Counted from the first letter of the stretch, positions 18,562 through 26,890 are shown. The stretch is 62,482 nucleotides of DNA from CAVUAF01 sp963739375 (GCA_963739375.1 CAVUAF010000004.1:1-62482), one strand, 5' to 3'. The notes: generated from the letters alone by a model not told the origin. Translations and numbers: made by a program.

Positions 18562-19191
18562 CTACGGCACTACGATCGTGTCCCCCGGACGCAGCAGGAT
18601 GTTCTGCTCCGGCTTGTGCCCCTTCACCACTTCCCGGTAATTGAACGGCAGCTTCACCTGCCCGTTGCTTTCCGTCCGCAGGACGTAGACCTTCTTGGGA
18701 TCGGCCATCTCGGTAAAGCCGCCGCCGTTCGCCAGGCCCTGCAGCACATTGGTGTTCGGCGCCAGGGGGAATGCCCCCGGCCGGGTCACTTCGCCCATGA
18801 TGTAGAAGCGCTGGCTGTTGATCGCCGTCAGCGTCACCGTAACCCGCGGCTCGGAGATGTAGCGTTTCAGCTGCTCGGTGATGTTCGCCGTCAGCTGCGC
18901 CGGGCTCAGCCCTGCCGCCTGCACATCGCCCAGCAAGGGCAGCGAAATCTTGCCGTCCGGACGCACCGGCACCTGGTTCGCCGAAACCTCCGGCTCTTTC
19001 CAGACGTTGACCGAGAGCACGTCCTGCGGACCAATCAGATAGTCTCCACCCGCCGCTGCCGCGGCCGCTGCCGGCGCAGCCCTCTGCGTCGCCTTTGCCG
19101 GCGCCGCTGGCTTTTGCGGGGCCGCCGCCAGCGCGCTGCCGGCCAGCAGCAGAAGCCCTGCCACGATGGCTCCCTGCACTGCAAATTTCAT
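18562..19191 (-). CDS. Polysaccharide export protein (Wza/EpsA-like)
   Basis: A 209-residue secreted export protein. The signal peptide (MKFAVQGAIVAGLLLLAGSALA) and a poly-Ala/Pro linker are followed by the Poly_export domain (YLIGPQDVLSVNVWKEPEVS, VPVRPDGKISLPLLGDV) and an SLBB-like segment (RFYIMGEVTRPGAFPL, NILLRPGDTIVVP). The start at 19191 follows GGGGAGG and is preferred over an upstream ATG that precedes no signal peptide. It lies 19 bases downstream of the regulator gene. It is shorter than enteric Wza, as is common in these loci, and lacks a clear lipobox cysteine. Confidence 0.9.
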   Translation of the reverse strand: MKFAVQGAIVAGLLLLAGSALAAAPQKPAAPAKATQRAAPAAAAAAAGGDYLIGPQDVLSVNVWKEPEVSANQVPVRPDGKISLPLLGDVQAAGLSPAQLTANITEQLKRYISEPRVTVTLTAINSQRFYIMGEVTRPGAFPLAPNTNVLQGLANGGGFTEMADPKKVYVLRTESNGQVKLPFNYREVVKGHKPEQNILLRPGDTIVVP

Positions 19192-19210
19192 AAGCACCAA
19201 CCTCCCCGCA

Positions 19211-20152
19211 CTAGATAGAAATCCCCAGGTCATCAATGCCGATCTGCTTCAGTTTGTAAAGCAGAGCCTTGTAGCTGATCTGCAGCTCGGCGGCGGCCCG
19301 CTTGCGGTTGCCGCGGGTGCGCGCCAGCACCTTCATGATGAGATCGCGTTCGGCGTGGCGCGACGCCTCGCGCGCCGCTTCCTTGAGGGGAACCAGTTCC
19401 ACCCGGGGCGCACGCCGGTTCGAGTTCCAGCGCACCGCGGCCAGCGCCATCGCTTCATTGCCGGTCACCACCAGCGCCCCCATCACTGCCTCCAACTCGC
19501 GCACGTTCCCCGGCCAGTTGTAGTCGCAGAGCGCGGTGCGGGTGCTGGCGCTCAAGACCGGCGCCGGGCGCTGAAACTGCGCCGAAAACCGCTCCAGAAA
19601 GAATGCGATCAGGTCGGCGACATCTTCTTTACGTTGCCGCAGCGGCGGTACGCGCAGGGTCAAAGCTCCCAGGCGCGCCACCAGGTCTTCCCGCAGCCGC
19701 CCTGCCCGCACCTCCTGCTCCACGTTCTTCTTCGTGGTTGCCAGGTAGCGGACGCCGCTGTTGTGCTGCAGGCTTTCCAGCAAGGTGGCCTGCGCCGGCA
19801 GCGAAAGATCGCCGATTTCCTCCAGCACCACCACGGCGTTCCAACCGCCGTTGGGGCCGTGGTCGCGATGCGCGCCGCCGAGGCTGAGCGCGCCCGGCGC
19901 CAGCCCGCTGCACACCACCCTTTCCAGTTCCAGATGTCGGTGCACCGACTGCTGATGCAGCCGCCTGGCCATGAGCCGCTTGCCCACCCCGTCCTCCCCC
20001 ACCAGCAGCACCGGAAGGGGCGCGTCGGCGACCTGGCTCAGCGCCTGCTCCAGTCCGCGCATGACCGCGCTCTGCCCGATCGCGACTTCGACCCCACCGT
20101 TGGCGGGGCCCGGCAGCGCTTCTAGAACGCTGCCCACGGGGCTGATTGCCAT
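19211..20152 (-). CDS. Sigma-54-type AAA regulator without GAFTGA loop, Fis HTH
   Basis: A 313-residue protein with the layout of an NtrC-family enhancer-binding protein but no receiver domain. Visible parts are Walker A GEDGVGKR (52-59), a Walker-B-like VVVLEEIGDL (107-116, Glu for the usual Asp), LREDLVARL (153-161), LRQRKEDVADL (171-181), WPGNVREL (213-220) and a C-terminal Fis helix-turn-helix (about 272-306). The GAFTGA loop that contacts sigma-54, expected between Walker A and B, is replaced by GLAPGALSLGGAHRD. DNA binding looks intact while sigma-54 activation looks doubtful. It is the first gene of the EPS run and divergent from xrtA, so it is probably the local regulator. Confidence 0.85.
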   Translation of the reverse strand: MAISPVGSVLEALPGPANGGVEVAIGQSAVMRGLEQALSQVADAPLPVLLVGEDGVGKRLMARRLHQQSVHRHLELERVVCSGLAPGALSLGGAHRDHGPNGGWNAVVVLEEIGDLSLPAQATLLESLQHNSGVRYLATTKKNVEQEVRAGRLREDLVARLGALTLRVPPLRQRKEDVADLIAFFLERFSAQFQRPAPVLSASTRTALCDYNWPGNVRELEAVMGALVVTGNEAMALAAVRWNSNRRAPRVELVPLKEAAREASRHAERDLIMKVLARTRGNRKRAAAELQISYKALLYKLKQIGIDDLGISI

Positions 20153-20211
20153 ACTGCCTCCCTGACGGCGGTGCGGGGAAAGATGATGGTACTCTTTACG
20201 ACTTAAGGCCG

Positions 20212-20227
20212 AGCACGACGTTGGCCA
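20212..20227 (-). promoter_or_regulatory. Possible -24/-12 sigma-54 promoter for the EPS operon
   Basis: On the minus strand this reads TGGCCAACGTCGTGCT. The GG and GC doublets are spaced exactly 12 bases (second G to C), as sigma-54 requires, but the -24 box lacks the AC and the -12 box has GTGC for TTGC. The predicted start would lie near 20201, about 50 bases before the regulator's ATG. Confidence 0.3.
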
Positions 20228-20541
20228 GTCGTCGGCACCCCCCAGTACTCACTCCGAATCTACAAAGCATCTTTGATTTCAGCTACTTACGAAAGTAACC
20301 CGCGAAAATCAATTCTACGGGTTTCCGCAACAAAGTGGAAAATCTTTTCCCTTCCAAAGGGAACCACGATGGCCCCCAAAACCCGCCTGGTGCTGCCTCT
20401 CCAAGGTTCATTCGTATGCAGAATTGCCGCGGGGGAGAAGTACTAGGGTGGCACAGGATTATCTAAATTGCAAACTCTTGCATACCGGATCGCACGAACT
20501 TTTGCTTGCCCTGCAAACCATTCGGCCTTGGGGTTCCAGCC

Positions 20542-20558
20542 TTGGCCCGTGGCTTGCT
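20542..20558 (+). promoter_or_regulatory. Sigma-54 (-24/-12) promoter of xrtA
   Basis: TTGGCCCGTGGCTTGCT differs from the consensus TTGGCACG-N4-TTGCT by a single base, with correct spacing between GG (20544-20545) and GC (20556-20557). Transcription would start near 20569, 19 bases before the ATG. PEP-CTERM/exosortase genes are known to be RpoN-dependent in some bacteria, which supports the call. A TACAAT at 20561-20566 could alternatively serve sigma-70. Confidence 0.65.
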
Positions 20559-20587
20559 GATACAATGCCGCTTCATTACGCCTCGCA

Positions 20588-21481
20588 ATGAGAATTGCTA
20601 CCGGAGTTGCTATCGCTGACGGCCCACACCGCTCCCGACCGTCGTGGTCGGTTGGACTTCCGGCGGTGGCGCTGTTGCTGGTGATCGCCTATTTGTACCG
20701 GGGAGTTGTCCCACGGCTGGTGCTTAACTGGTGGGACGATCCCAACTTCTCCCACGGCTTCTTTATCCCGGCCTTTTCCGCCTTCGTCGTCTGGACGCGT
20801 TGGCAGAGCTTGAAGCAAGTTGCCCTCCGCCCGTCGAACTGGGGTGTGGTGCTCATTGCTGGTTCCGCCCTCCTCCTGGCCGCCGGCCAATTGGGCGCCG
20901 AACTCTTCCTCAGCCGCGTGTCGTTGATCTTCTTGCTCGCCGGAGTTGTCATTTACTACCTGGGCTGGCCGATGTTCCGGGCCCTCTTTTTCCCCTGGGC
21001 AATACTGTTTCTGATGGTTCCAATTCCCGCCATCATCTTCAACGAGATCACCTTCCCTTTGCAGTTTCTGGCGTCGAAGGTGGCCAGTGCCGCGCTGCCC
21101 TGGCTCGGCGTTCCGGTGCTACGCCAGGGGAACGTGCTGCAATTGTCGACCATGAGCCTCGAAGTCGCCGATGCCTGCAGCGGAATCCGCTCGCTGATGT
21201 CGCTGGAGGCCCTGACCATCATCTACGGTTACGTGCTCGAGCGCCGCATCTGGATACGCATTGTGCTGGCCATCTCGGCGCTGCCCATTGCCGTCTTCGC
21301 CAATGCGCTGCGCATTGTCAGCACCGGCGCTTGCGTGCAGTACTGGGATCCGGAGCGGGCCGAGGGCTTCTTCCACGCCTTTTCCGGCTGGGCGATTTTT
21401 ATCATTGCGGTGCTGTTGCTGCTGGCGGTGCACAAGGCGATACTGCTGCTGGTGCCGCGCGGGGAGGAACATGCGGCTTAG
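20588..21481 (+). CDS. xrtA: Exosortase (EpsH/XrtA type)
   Basis: A 297-residue polytopic transpeptidase-like protein with about eight membrane helices. The catalytic Cys197 in ADACSGIRS, Arg242 in FANALRIVSTG and His263 in GFFHAFSGW are all present. Exosortases cleave and are thought to transfer proteins bearing a C-terminal sorting signal (PEP-CTERM or a related motif). No such substrate is encoded in this window. It is transcribed divergently from the EPS operon and overlaps epsI by 11 bases, so the two are coupled. Confidence 0.95.
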   Translation: MRIATGVAIADGPHRSRPSWSVGLPAVALLLVIAYLYRGVVPRLVLNWWDDPNFSHGFFIPAFSAFVVWTRWQSLKQVALRPSNWGVVLIAGSALLLAAGQLGAELFLSRVSLIFLLAGVVIYYLGWPMFRALFFPWAILFLMVPIPAIIFNEITFPLQFLASKVASAALPWLGVPVLRQGNVLQLSTMSLEVADACSGIRSLMSLEALTIIYGYVLERRIWIRIVLAISALPIAVFANALRIVSTGACVQYWDPERAEGFFHAFSGWAIFIIAVLLLLAVHKAILLLVPRGEEHAA

Positions 21482-22118
21482 CCCCTGGATTCGCACCCTG
21501 CTCCCGGTGGTTCTGCTCGCCGCTACCGCGCTGTTCCTGGACGCGCGCAGCCAGCCCGAAACCCTGGTTCCGCGGCCGCTGCTCAAGGATTTCCCTGACT
21601 TCCTGCAGGGCTGGCAGGGCGAATCGGTCCGCATCGACGCCCAGACCCGCGAGATCCTCGGCGACGGCGATTTCATGGAGCGCTACTACACCGCCCCGCT
21701 GCAGGGGCCGGTCGATCTCTTCGTCGCCTACTTCCCCACCCAGCGCACCGGCACCACCATGCACTCGCCCAAAAACTGCCTGCCGGGTTCGGGCTGGACG
21801 CCGGTCGAATCGTCGCCCTATCCGCTCACCGCTCCCGGCGGCCGCCGCATCGAAGTCAACCGCTACATCATTGCCCGCGGCGAACAGCGGCAGGTGGTCC
21901 TGTATTGGTACCAGTCGCACGGCCATTACATCGCCAGCGAGTATGTCTCCAAGATTCGCCTGGTCCTGGATGCGGTGCGTTTGCACCGCAGTGACGGCGC
22001 CCTGGTTCGCGTGATCACGCCGGTGTCGCCGGCGGAAACGACGGAGGCCGCCACCGCGCGCGCCGCCCGCTTCGCGGAGCTCGCCCTGCCCCAGCTCGAA
22101 CGCTTCATTCCTCGTTGA
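21471..22118 (+). CDS. epsI: EpsI family protein, exosortase partner
   Basis: A 215-residue protein with one N-terminal membrane helix (about residues 7-23) and an extracytoplasmic EpsI domain holding the family stretches MHSPKNCLPGSGW and YWYQSHGHYIASEY. In some bacteria this domain is fused to the exosortase; here it is separate and coupled by overlap. The start at 21471 is set by GGGGAGGAAC immediately upstream, in the xrtA coding region. Its biochemical role is not settled. Confidence 0.92.
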   Translation: MRLSPWIRTLLPVVLLAATALFLDARSQPETLVPRPLLKDFPDFLQGWQGESVRIDAQTREILGDGDFMERYYTAPLQGPVDLFVAYFPTQRTGTTMHSPKNCLPGSGWTPVESSPYPLTAPGGRRIEVNRYIIARGEQRQVVLYWYQSHGHYIASEYVSKIRLVLDAVRLHRSDGALVRVITPVSPAETTEAATARAARFAELALPQLERFIPR

Positions 22119-22389
22119 CGCCCGCCCGCCAGCCCATTGGCTCACCGGGCACGGGAGATTCCTTGCTGCCTCTGCCTCTTCCGCCCCACGGTCCGCTCGG
22201 CAGCGGGGCCGGGCTCGTTTCCAAAGTAACCCACATTGCCGAATTGTCTTTCCGCCAAGCTGCAGGCTGTTGCATACTTGCCCGTGACGGCTCGGGCCCT
22301 TTTGTGTTCCTGCGCGCCCTGGCAGCCATGACGGCGGCGCAGGAATGGCAACTCTTGGCAGCCTTCTCACTCACAGGAGTCTTCCGGAA

Positions 22390-24657
22390 ATGAGCAAGAA
22401 TCGTATAGCCATCTTAGTGCTGCTGGTTATGGGGCTGGGCCTGGCGCTGGGTTGCTCGCGGGACCCTAACGTCAAGAAACAGAAGTACCTGGAGAGCGGC
22501 AAACGTTATTACGACACGGGCAAGTACCGGGAAGCGGCGATCCAGTTCCAGAATGCCCTGCAGGTCGATGGGAATTACGCGGATGCGCACTACGAACTGG
22601 CCAAGACCTTCGCCCGCATGCGTTCGTACAGCAATGCCTACCGCGAACTGAGCAAGACGGTAGATCTCCAGCCGGACCGGTTCGACGCCCAGCTCGATCT
22701 CGGCAACCTGCTGCTGGCCGGGCGCGAAATCCCGCGCGCCATGGCCAAGGCCGACCTGGTCCTGCAAAAGCAGCCCAACAATCCGGACGCGCATGCGCTG
22801 CTGGCCAACTGCTATGCCGCCAAGGGGGACCTCGATAAAGCGGTCGTGGAGATCAACCGCTCCCTGGAAATCTCCCCCAAACGCCCGGACTTTTTCGTCG
22901 CCCTGGCCACCTACCAGCGCCAGCAGAAGCGTTTTGACGAGGCGGAAAAGAACCTGCGGCAGGCCAGCGCGCTCGATCCCTCCGCGCTCTACGTCATCGA
23001 GGCCACGGCCCTGTTCTACCAGATGCAGCAGAAGTGGCCGCAAGCGGAAGAGCAGCTGAAGCGCGCCGTCATGGTCGCGCCCAAGGAAATTGCGCCGCGC
23101 GTCAACCTGGCGCGGTTTTACATGGCGCGCGACCGCAAAGACGAGGCGGAAAAATCTTTGCGCGACTCCCGCTCCGCCCTGGCCGACAATCCCGAAGGCT
23201 ACCGCCTGCTGGCCGACTACTACCTGTCCCAGAACCAGCTCGACAAAGCGCTGGAGGAGTTCGCTTCCCTGCACACCCAGTATCCAAAAGACCTGCGCAT
23301 CACCAAGAGCTACGCCCAGGTGCTGCTCGCGGCGACGCGCATGGACGAGGCCCAGAAGCTGGTGGACGAGGTGCTGAAAGCCAATCCCAAGGACCTGGAC
23401 GGCGTGGTGCTGAACGCACAACTGCTCATTCGCGCCGGCCACCCCCAGCAAGCGGTCGACGCCCTGCAGGGCGCCGTAAAGACCGATGCCGACAACCCGG
23501 TCCTGCACTTCTCGCTGGGCTTGGCGTACGCCGACGTGGGCAAATGGGAGCAGGCCGGAACCGAGTGGCGCGAAGCGGTCCGCCTGCGCCCCAACTACAT
23601 CGAGGCCCATGACCGGCTGGCACAACTCGCGTTCTCCCAGAGCAACATGGAGCAACTGGTGCTCAGCGGCGATCAACTGATCAAGGCGGCGCCGCAGCTG
23701 CCGCGCGGGTACGTCTACAAGGCGCGCGGCGAGATGTTCAAGCAGCAGTTTGCCGATGCCGAAAGCGACTTGCAGCATGCCATCAGCCTCGCCCCGCGCT
23801 CGCCCGAGCCCTATACCCGCATGGCGGAACTGCGCCTCCTGCAGAAACGCCTGCCCGATGCCCAGAAGTTCTACCAGCAGACCCTCGACATCGCACCCGG
23901 CTACTTCGACGCGGTGCAGGGGCTGAGTGCCATCTTCCTCGCCACGCGCCAGGATCCCAAGGCGCTGACCATGGTCGACGAGCAGATCCAGAAAGCGCCC
24001 GGCAGTGGTTCTTTGTACCGCCTGAAGGCGGAGCTGCTGGCGCGCGCCAATCGTGTCGATGACGCGCTCGCGGCGGTGCAGAAGGCCATTGACCTGAACC
24101 GCAACGACATGAACTCGGTCGTCCTTTTCGGCCGTTTGCTGGCCCAGAAAGGCGATCTCCCGACCGCCATCGCCACCTACGAAAAGGCGCTGCGCGCCAA
24201 CGCCTCTGACGTGCGCCTCATGTTCCTGCTGGCCAGCCTGTACGAACTTGCCGGCGACATGGACAAGGCGGAGGCCGGGTACCGCCGCCTGTTGCAGATC
24301 CAGCCCGACAACCCGCTGGCGGCCAACAACCTCGCCTTCCGCATGCTGGAGCGCGACGAGAACCCCGACGTCGCCCTCACCCTGGCGCAAACCGCCCGCA
24401 AAGGCATGCCCGATGCGCCCGCCACCGCGGATACGCTGGCGTGGGCGTACTACAAGAAGGGCGTTTACCGCAGTGCCATTGACCTGCTGGAAGACGCGAT
24501 CAAGAAGAACCCCAACAGCGCCGAATACCACTACCACCTCGGCATGGCGTACGCGAAGCTCAACGACAACGCGAATGCCAACCAGCATCTGCGCCGCGCC
24601 CTGGAACTGGATCCCAAGTTCGCGCACGCCGAGCAGATTCGCGCGGCCCTCAAGTAG
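22390..24657 (+). CDS. TPR-repeat lipoprotein of the exosortase locus (PrsT-like)
   Basis: A 755-residue protein beginning with a lipoprotein signal (AILVLLVMGLGLALGC; ALGC is a slightly atypical lipobox), followed by some 20 tetratricopeptide repeats covering nearly the whole length. Repeat openings such as YYDTGKYREAAIQFQNAL and NPLAANNLAFRML are clear. Proteins of this form accompany EpsH exosortases and probably act as periplasmic scaffolds for EPS assembly. AGGAG lies 11 bases before the ATG. A 271-base gap after epsI may hold its own promoter. A strong hairpin follows the stop. Confidence 0.88.
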   Translation: MSKNRIAILVLLVMGLGLALGCSRDPNVKKQKYLESGKRYYDTGKYREAAIQFQNALQVDGNYADAHYELAKTFARMRSYSNAYRELSKTVDLQPDRFDAQLDLGNLLLAGREIPRAMAKADLVLQKQPNNPDAHALLANCYAAKGDLDKAVVEINRSLEISPKRPDFFVALATYQRQQKRFDEAEKNLRQASALDPSALYVIEATALFYQMQQKWPQAEEQLKRAVMVAPKEIAPRVNLARFYMARDRKDEAEKSLRDSRSALADNPEGYRLLADYYLSQNQLDKALEEFASLHTQYPKDLRITKSYAQVLLAATRMDEAQKLVDEVLKANPKDLDGVVLNAQLLIRAGHPQQAVDALQGAVKTDADNPVLHFSLGLAYADVGKWEQAGTEWREAVRLRPNYIEAHDRLAQLAFSQSNMEQLVLSGDQLIKAAPQLPRGYVYKARGEMFKQQFADAESDLQHAISLAPRSPEPYTRMAELRLLQKRLPDAQKFYQQTLDIAPGYFDAVQGLSAIFLATRQDPKALTMVDEQIQKAPGSGSLYRLKAELLARANRVDDALAAVQKAIDLNRNDMNSVVLFGRLLAQKGDLPTAIATYEKALRANASDVRLMFLLASLYELAGDMDKAEAGYRRLLQIQPDNPLAANNLAFRMLERDENPDVALTLAQTARKGMPDAPATADTLAWAYYKKGVYRSAIDLLEDAIKKNPNSAEYHYHLGMAYAKLNDNANANQHLRRALELDPKFAHAEQIRAALK

Positions 24658-24692
24658 CGGCACGGAAGGCAAGTTTGATCCATGGAACCGGG

Positions 24693-24730
24693 AGAGCGAC
24701 TCGCAACCGAGTCGCTCTTCGTCTTCTGGC
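24693..24730 (+). terminator. Hairpin terminator after the TPR lipoprotein gene
   Basis: A perfect 11-bp stem, AGAGCGACTCG and CGAGTCGCTCT, around a CAAC loop, then a T-rich stretch (tcgtcttct). It lies 35 bases after the stop codon. Confidence 0.75.
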
Positions 24731-24802
24731 CTGGAGTCGCCTTCGCCTGCCCGCACCTGGTTCGCCAACACGCGCCGCGGACGCGCGTCCGATAATGTTG
24801 GC

Positions 24803-25744
24803 GTGACTCAGGCCGCAGTTCGAAGTGTGTCCGGCGCCGACGAGCGCCTGCTGCTCTCCTTCCTCGATTACCTGCGCATCGAGAAGGGACTCGCGCCGCT
24901 GACGCTCGCCGCCTACGGCCGCGACCTGCGGCAGTTTGCCGGCTTCCTCAGGTCGCGCCGCCGGCGTCTCGCCACGGCGCGCCGCGAAGACGTGGCGGCG
25001 CACCTGCAACACCTGCTGCACGGCTTCGACGCGCGCTCCGCCGCACGCAAGTTGAGCGCGCTGCGCCACTTCTATCGTTACCTGCTGCTGGACCGCATCG
25101 TGCAGCACGATCCCACGGTGAACATCGAATCGCCACGGCAGTGGAAGGTGCTGCCCAAGGCGCTTGCCACTGCCGACATCGATGCCCTGCTGGCGGCGCC
25201 CCGCGCCCTGCGTCCGGGGGCGCTGCCGGAGGCGCTGGCGCTGCGCGATCGCGCCATCCTCGAGGTCTTGTATGCGGGCGCGCTGCGCGTTTCCGAGCTG
25301 GTGGGCGCGCGCCTCGCCGACCTGAAGCTGGACCTCGGCTACATGCTGGTGCACGGCAAGGGCGACAAGGAGCGGATCGTTCCGCTCGGCGCCGCGGCCC
25401 AGTCAGCCCTGCGCAGCTATCTGGCGACGGCGCGGCCGGCGCTCGCCGGCGAGCGCACTTCCCCGCTGCTGTTCCTGGCGCGCGGCGCGCGGCGGCTCTC
25501 GCGGCAGCGCGTGTGGCAACTGGTGCGCGCTGCGGGTCGCACTTTCGGCCGCTCGGTCAGCCCGCACATGCTGCGCCACAGCTGCGCCACCCACATGGTG
25601 GAGCGCGGCGCCGACCTGCGGACCGTGCAAACCATCCTCGGCCACGCCGACATTTCCACCACCCAGATCTACACCCACGTCGCCATGGACCGGTTGAAGC
25701 AGGTGCTCGCGGCGCATCATCCGCGGGCGAGGAAGCGCGGATGA
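24803..25744 (+). CDS. Tyrosine recombinase XerC/XerD-like (first of pair)
   Basis: A 313-residue site-specific recombinase. The SAM-like N-terminal DNA-binding domain covers about 13-100 and the catalytic domain about 115-305. The catalytic set is complete: R162 (ALRVSEL), K186 (GKGDKERIV), H255 and R258 (HMLRHSCATH), H281 (LGHADIS) and nucleophile Y290. The GTG at 24803 is preferred; an upstream ATG at 24795 is out of frame. Length matches Xer proteins that resolve chromosome dimers. The next gene overlaps by ATGA. Confidence 0.9.
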   Translation: MTQAAVRSVSGADERLLLSFLDYLRIEKGLAPLTLAAYGRDLRQFAGFLRSRRRRLATARREDVAAHLQHLLHGFDARSAARKLSALRHFYRYLLLDRIVQHDPTVNIESPRQWKVLPKALATADIDALLAAPRALRPGALPEALALRDRAILEVLYAGALRVSELVGARLADLKLDLGYMLVHGKGDKERIVPLGAAAQSALRSYLATARPALAGERTSPLLFLARGARRLSRQRVWQLVRAAGRTFGRSVSPHMLRHSCATHMVERGADLRTVQTILGHADISTTQIYTHVAMDRLKQVLAAHHPRARKRG

Positions 25745-26637
25745 AGCTGGCGCAGGCCACCGACCGCTTTCTCGCCGCGCTGCGCCAGCGCAACGCCTCG
25801 CCCAACACGCTGCTCGCCTACCGCAAGGACCTGGCGCGCTTTGCGGCGTTTGCCGGCGCGACCAACGTGCGCACCATCGACCACTTGCGCATCCGCGCTT
25901 TTCTCGCACAGCAGTACGCACGCGGGTTGAGCAAGACTTCGGTGGCGCGCTCGCTGGCCGCGCTGCGCTCGCTGTTTCGTTTTCTCGCGCGCGAGGGCGT
26001 GGTGGGACAGAACCCGGCGGCGCTGGTGGCGACGCCGCGCCTGCCCAAGCAATTGCCGCGCGTCCCCACCATCGAGGAGATGAACGGCGTGCTCGACGCC
26101 GAACTCCAGGACGAGGACGGCGCCGCCTTCCCCGAGCGCGACCACGCGATCCTGGAACTGCTCTACGGCTGCGGCCTGCGCAACTCGGAGCTGGTGGCGC
26201 TCGACCTCGGGCACATCAACTGGCCGGGGGAGTCCCTGCTGGTGCACGGCAAAGGGCGCAAGCAGCGCTACGTGCCGTTTGGCGGCGCCGCGCGCGCGGC
26301 ACTGGAGCGCTACCTGCCGGCGCGTGCGGCGGCGCTCGGGAAGCTACGGCGTACGACGCCGGCGCTGCTGCTGAACCGGCGCGGCGGGCGCCTCACCACC
26401 CGCAGCGTGGGGCGCATCGTGAAGCGCATCGCGGTCGCCCGCGGGCTTTCGCCCGACGTGCATCCCCACACCCTGCGCCACGCCTTCGGCACCCACCTGC
26501 TGGAAGAGGGCGCCGACCTGCGCGCCATCCAGGAAATGCTGGGGCACGAGCGGCTCTCCACCACCCAGCGCTACACGCAGCTCTCGGTGAAGCAGGTGCT
26601 CGAAGTGTACGACCGCACGCACCCCAAGGCGCGGTAG
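25741..26637 (+). CDS. Tyrosine recombinase XerC/XerD-like (second of pair)
   Basis: A 298-residue paralogue of the preceding gene, coupled to it by an ATGA overlap. Catalytic residues R147 (GLRNSEL), K171, H243 and R246 (HTLRHAFGTH), H269 (LGHERLS) and Y278 are all present. Two Xer proteins form the heterotetramer acting at dif in most bacteria, so the pair could be XerC and XerD of this organism. The two enzymes are clearly diverged, as expected for that. I cannot say which is which. Confidence 0.9.
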   Translation: MKLAQATDRFLAALRQRNASPNTLLAYRKDLARFAAFAGATNVRTIDHLRIRAFLAQQYARGLSKTSVARSLAALRSLFRFLAREGVVGQNPAALVATPRLPKQLPRVPTIEEMNGVLDAELQDEDGAAFPERDHAILELLYGCGLRNSELVALDLGHINWPGESLLVHGKGRKQRYVPFGGAARAALERYLPARAAALGKLRRTTPALLLNRRGGRLTTRSVGRIVKRIAVARGLSPDVHPHTLRHAFGTHLLEEGADLRAIQEMLGHERLSTTQRYTQLSVKQVLEVYDRTHPKAR

Positions 26638-26694
26638 GCTGTGAAACGCCGCTTCATCCCGGAGCTATAAACTTGCCGACCTCCGAGGGGTACT

Positions 26695-26792
26695 GATCGA
26701 GCCCGCAGGGCGATTGAAGGCAGCCCAGCGATTTATCGCTGGGTAGAGTTGCAGAGCATGCCCAGTCCGGCAGGACGGTTGAAAGCTCGCCC
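26695..26792 (+). repeat. 98-bp dispersed repeat, left copy
   Basis: A near-identical copy lies inverted at 29379-29476, with only a few differences. The core is a perfect hairpin CCCAGCGAT-TT-ATCGCTGGG. Together the copies bracket 2.8 kb with three genes. No transposase is associated. Confidence 0.85.
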
Positions 26793-26815
26793 GATCCGGC
26801 ATTTCGGGCACGATA

Positions 26816-26885
26816 GGGATCCTTCGACTCGCGCTCAGGCGTCCGCCGTGGCGGACTTCCTCGCGCTCGCTCAGGATGACATTCC
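26816..26885 (+). repeat. Dispersed palindromic repeat (GGATCCTTCGACTCGCGCTC type)
   Basis: The element runs from gggatccttcgactcg to tcaggatgacattcc. The central part forms a palindrome (GTCCGCC-GT-GGCGGAC). A second copy with a different centre is at 35782-35843. Confidence 0.75.
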
Positions 26886-26890
26886 GGCGA

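Larger units (their letters stand above)
20153..20587. promoter_or_regulatory. Divergent intergenic control region of the exosortase locus
   Basis: 435 bases without a gene between the regulator (minus) and xrtA (plus), clearly more AT-rich than the flanks. It holds the sigma-54-like sites listed separately, a perfect palindrome TTCCCTT-CCA-AAGGGAA (20347-20363), and TTGATTT and AAATCAA as an inverted pair around 20273-20312. No open reading frame with family features is present. Confidence 0.6.

Noticed and set aside
22336..22353. TGGCAACTCTTGGCA before the TPR gene as a sigma-54 promoter
   Set aside because: The GG-GC spacing is one base short, which sigma-54 does not normally tolerate.
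20588..24657. A PEP-CTERM substrate inside the exosortase unit
   Set aside because: Neither EpsI nor the TPR lipoprotein has a C-terminal motif, helix and basic tail.
22414..24771. 785-codon open frame antisense to the TPR lipoprotein gene
   Set aside because: Antisense shadow of a high-GC repeat gene; no signal, domain or ribosome site.
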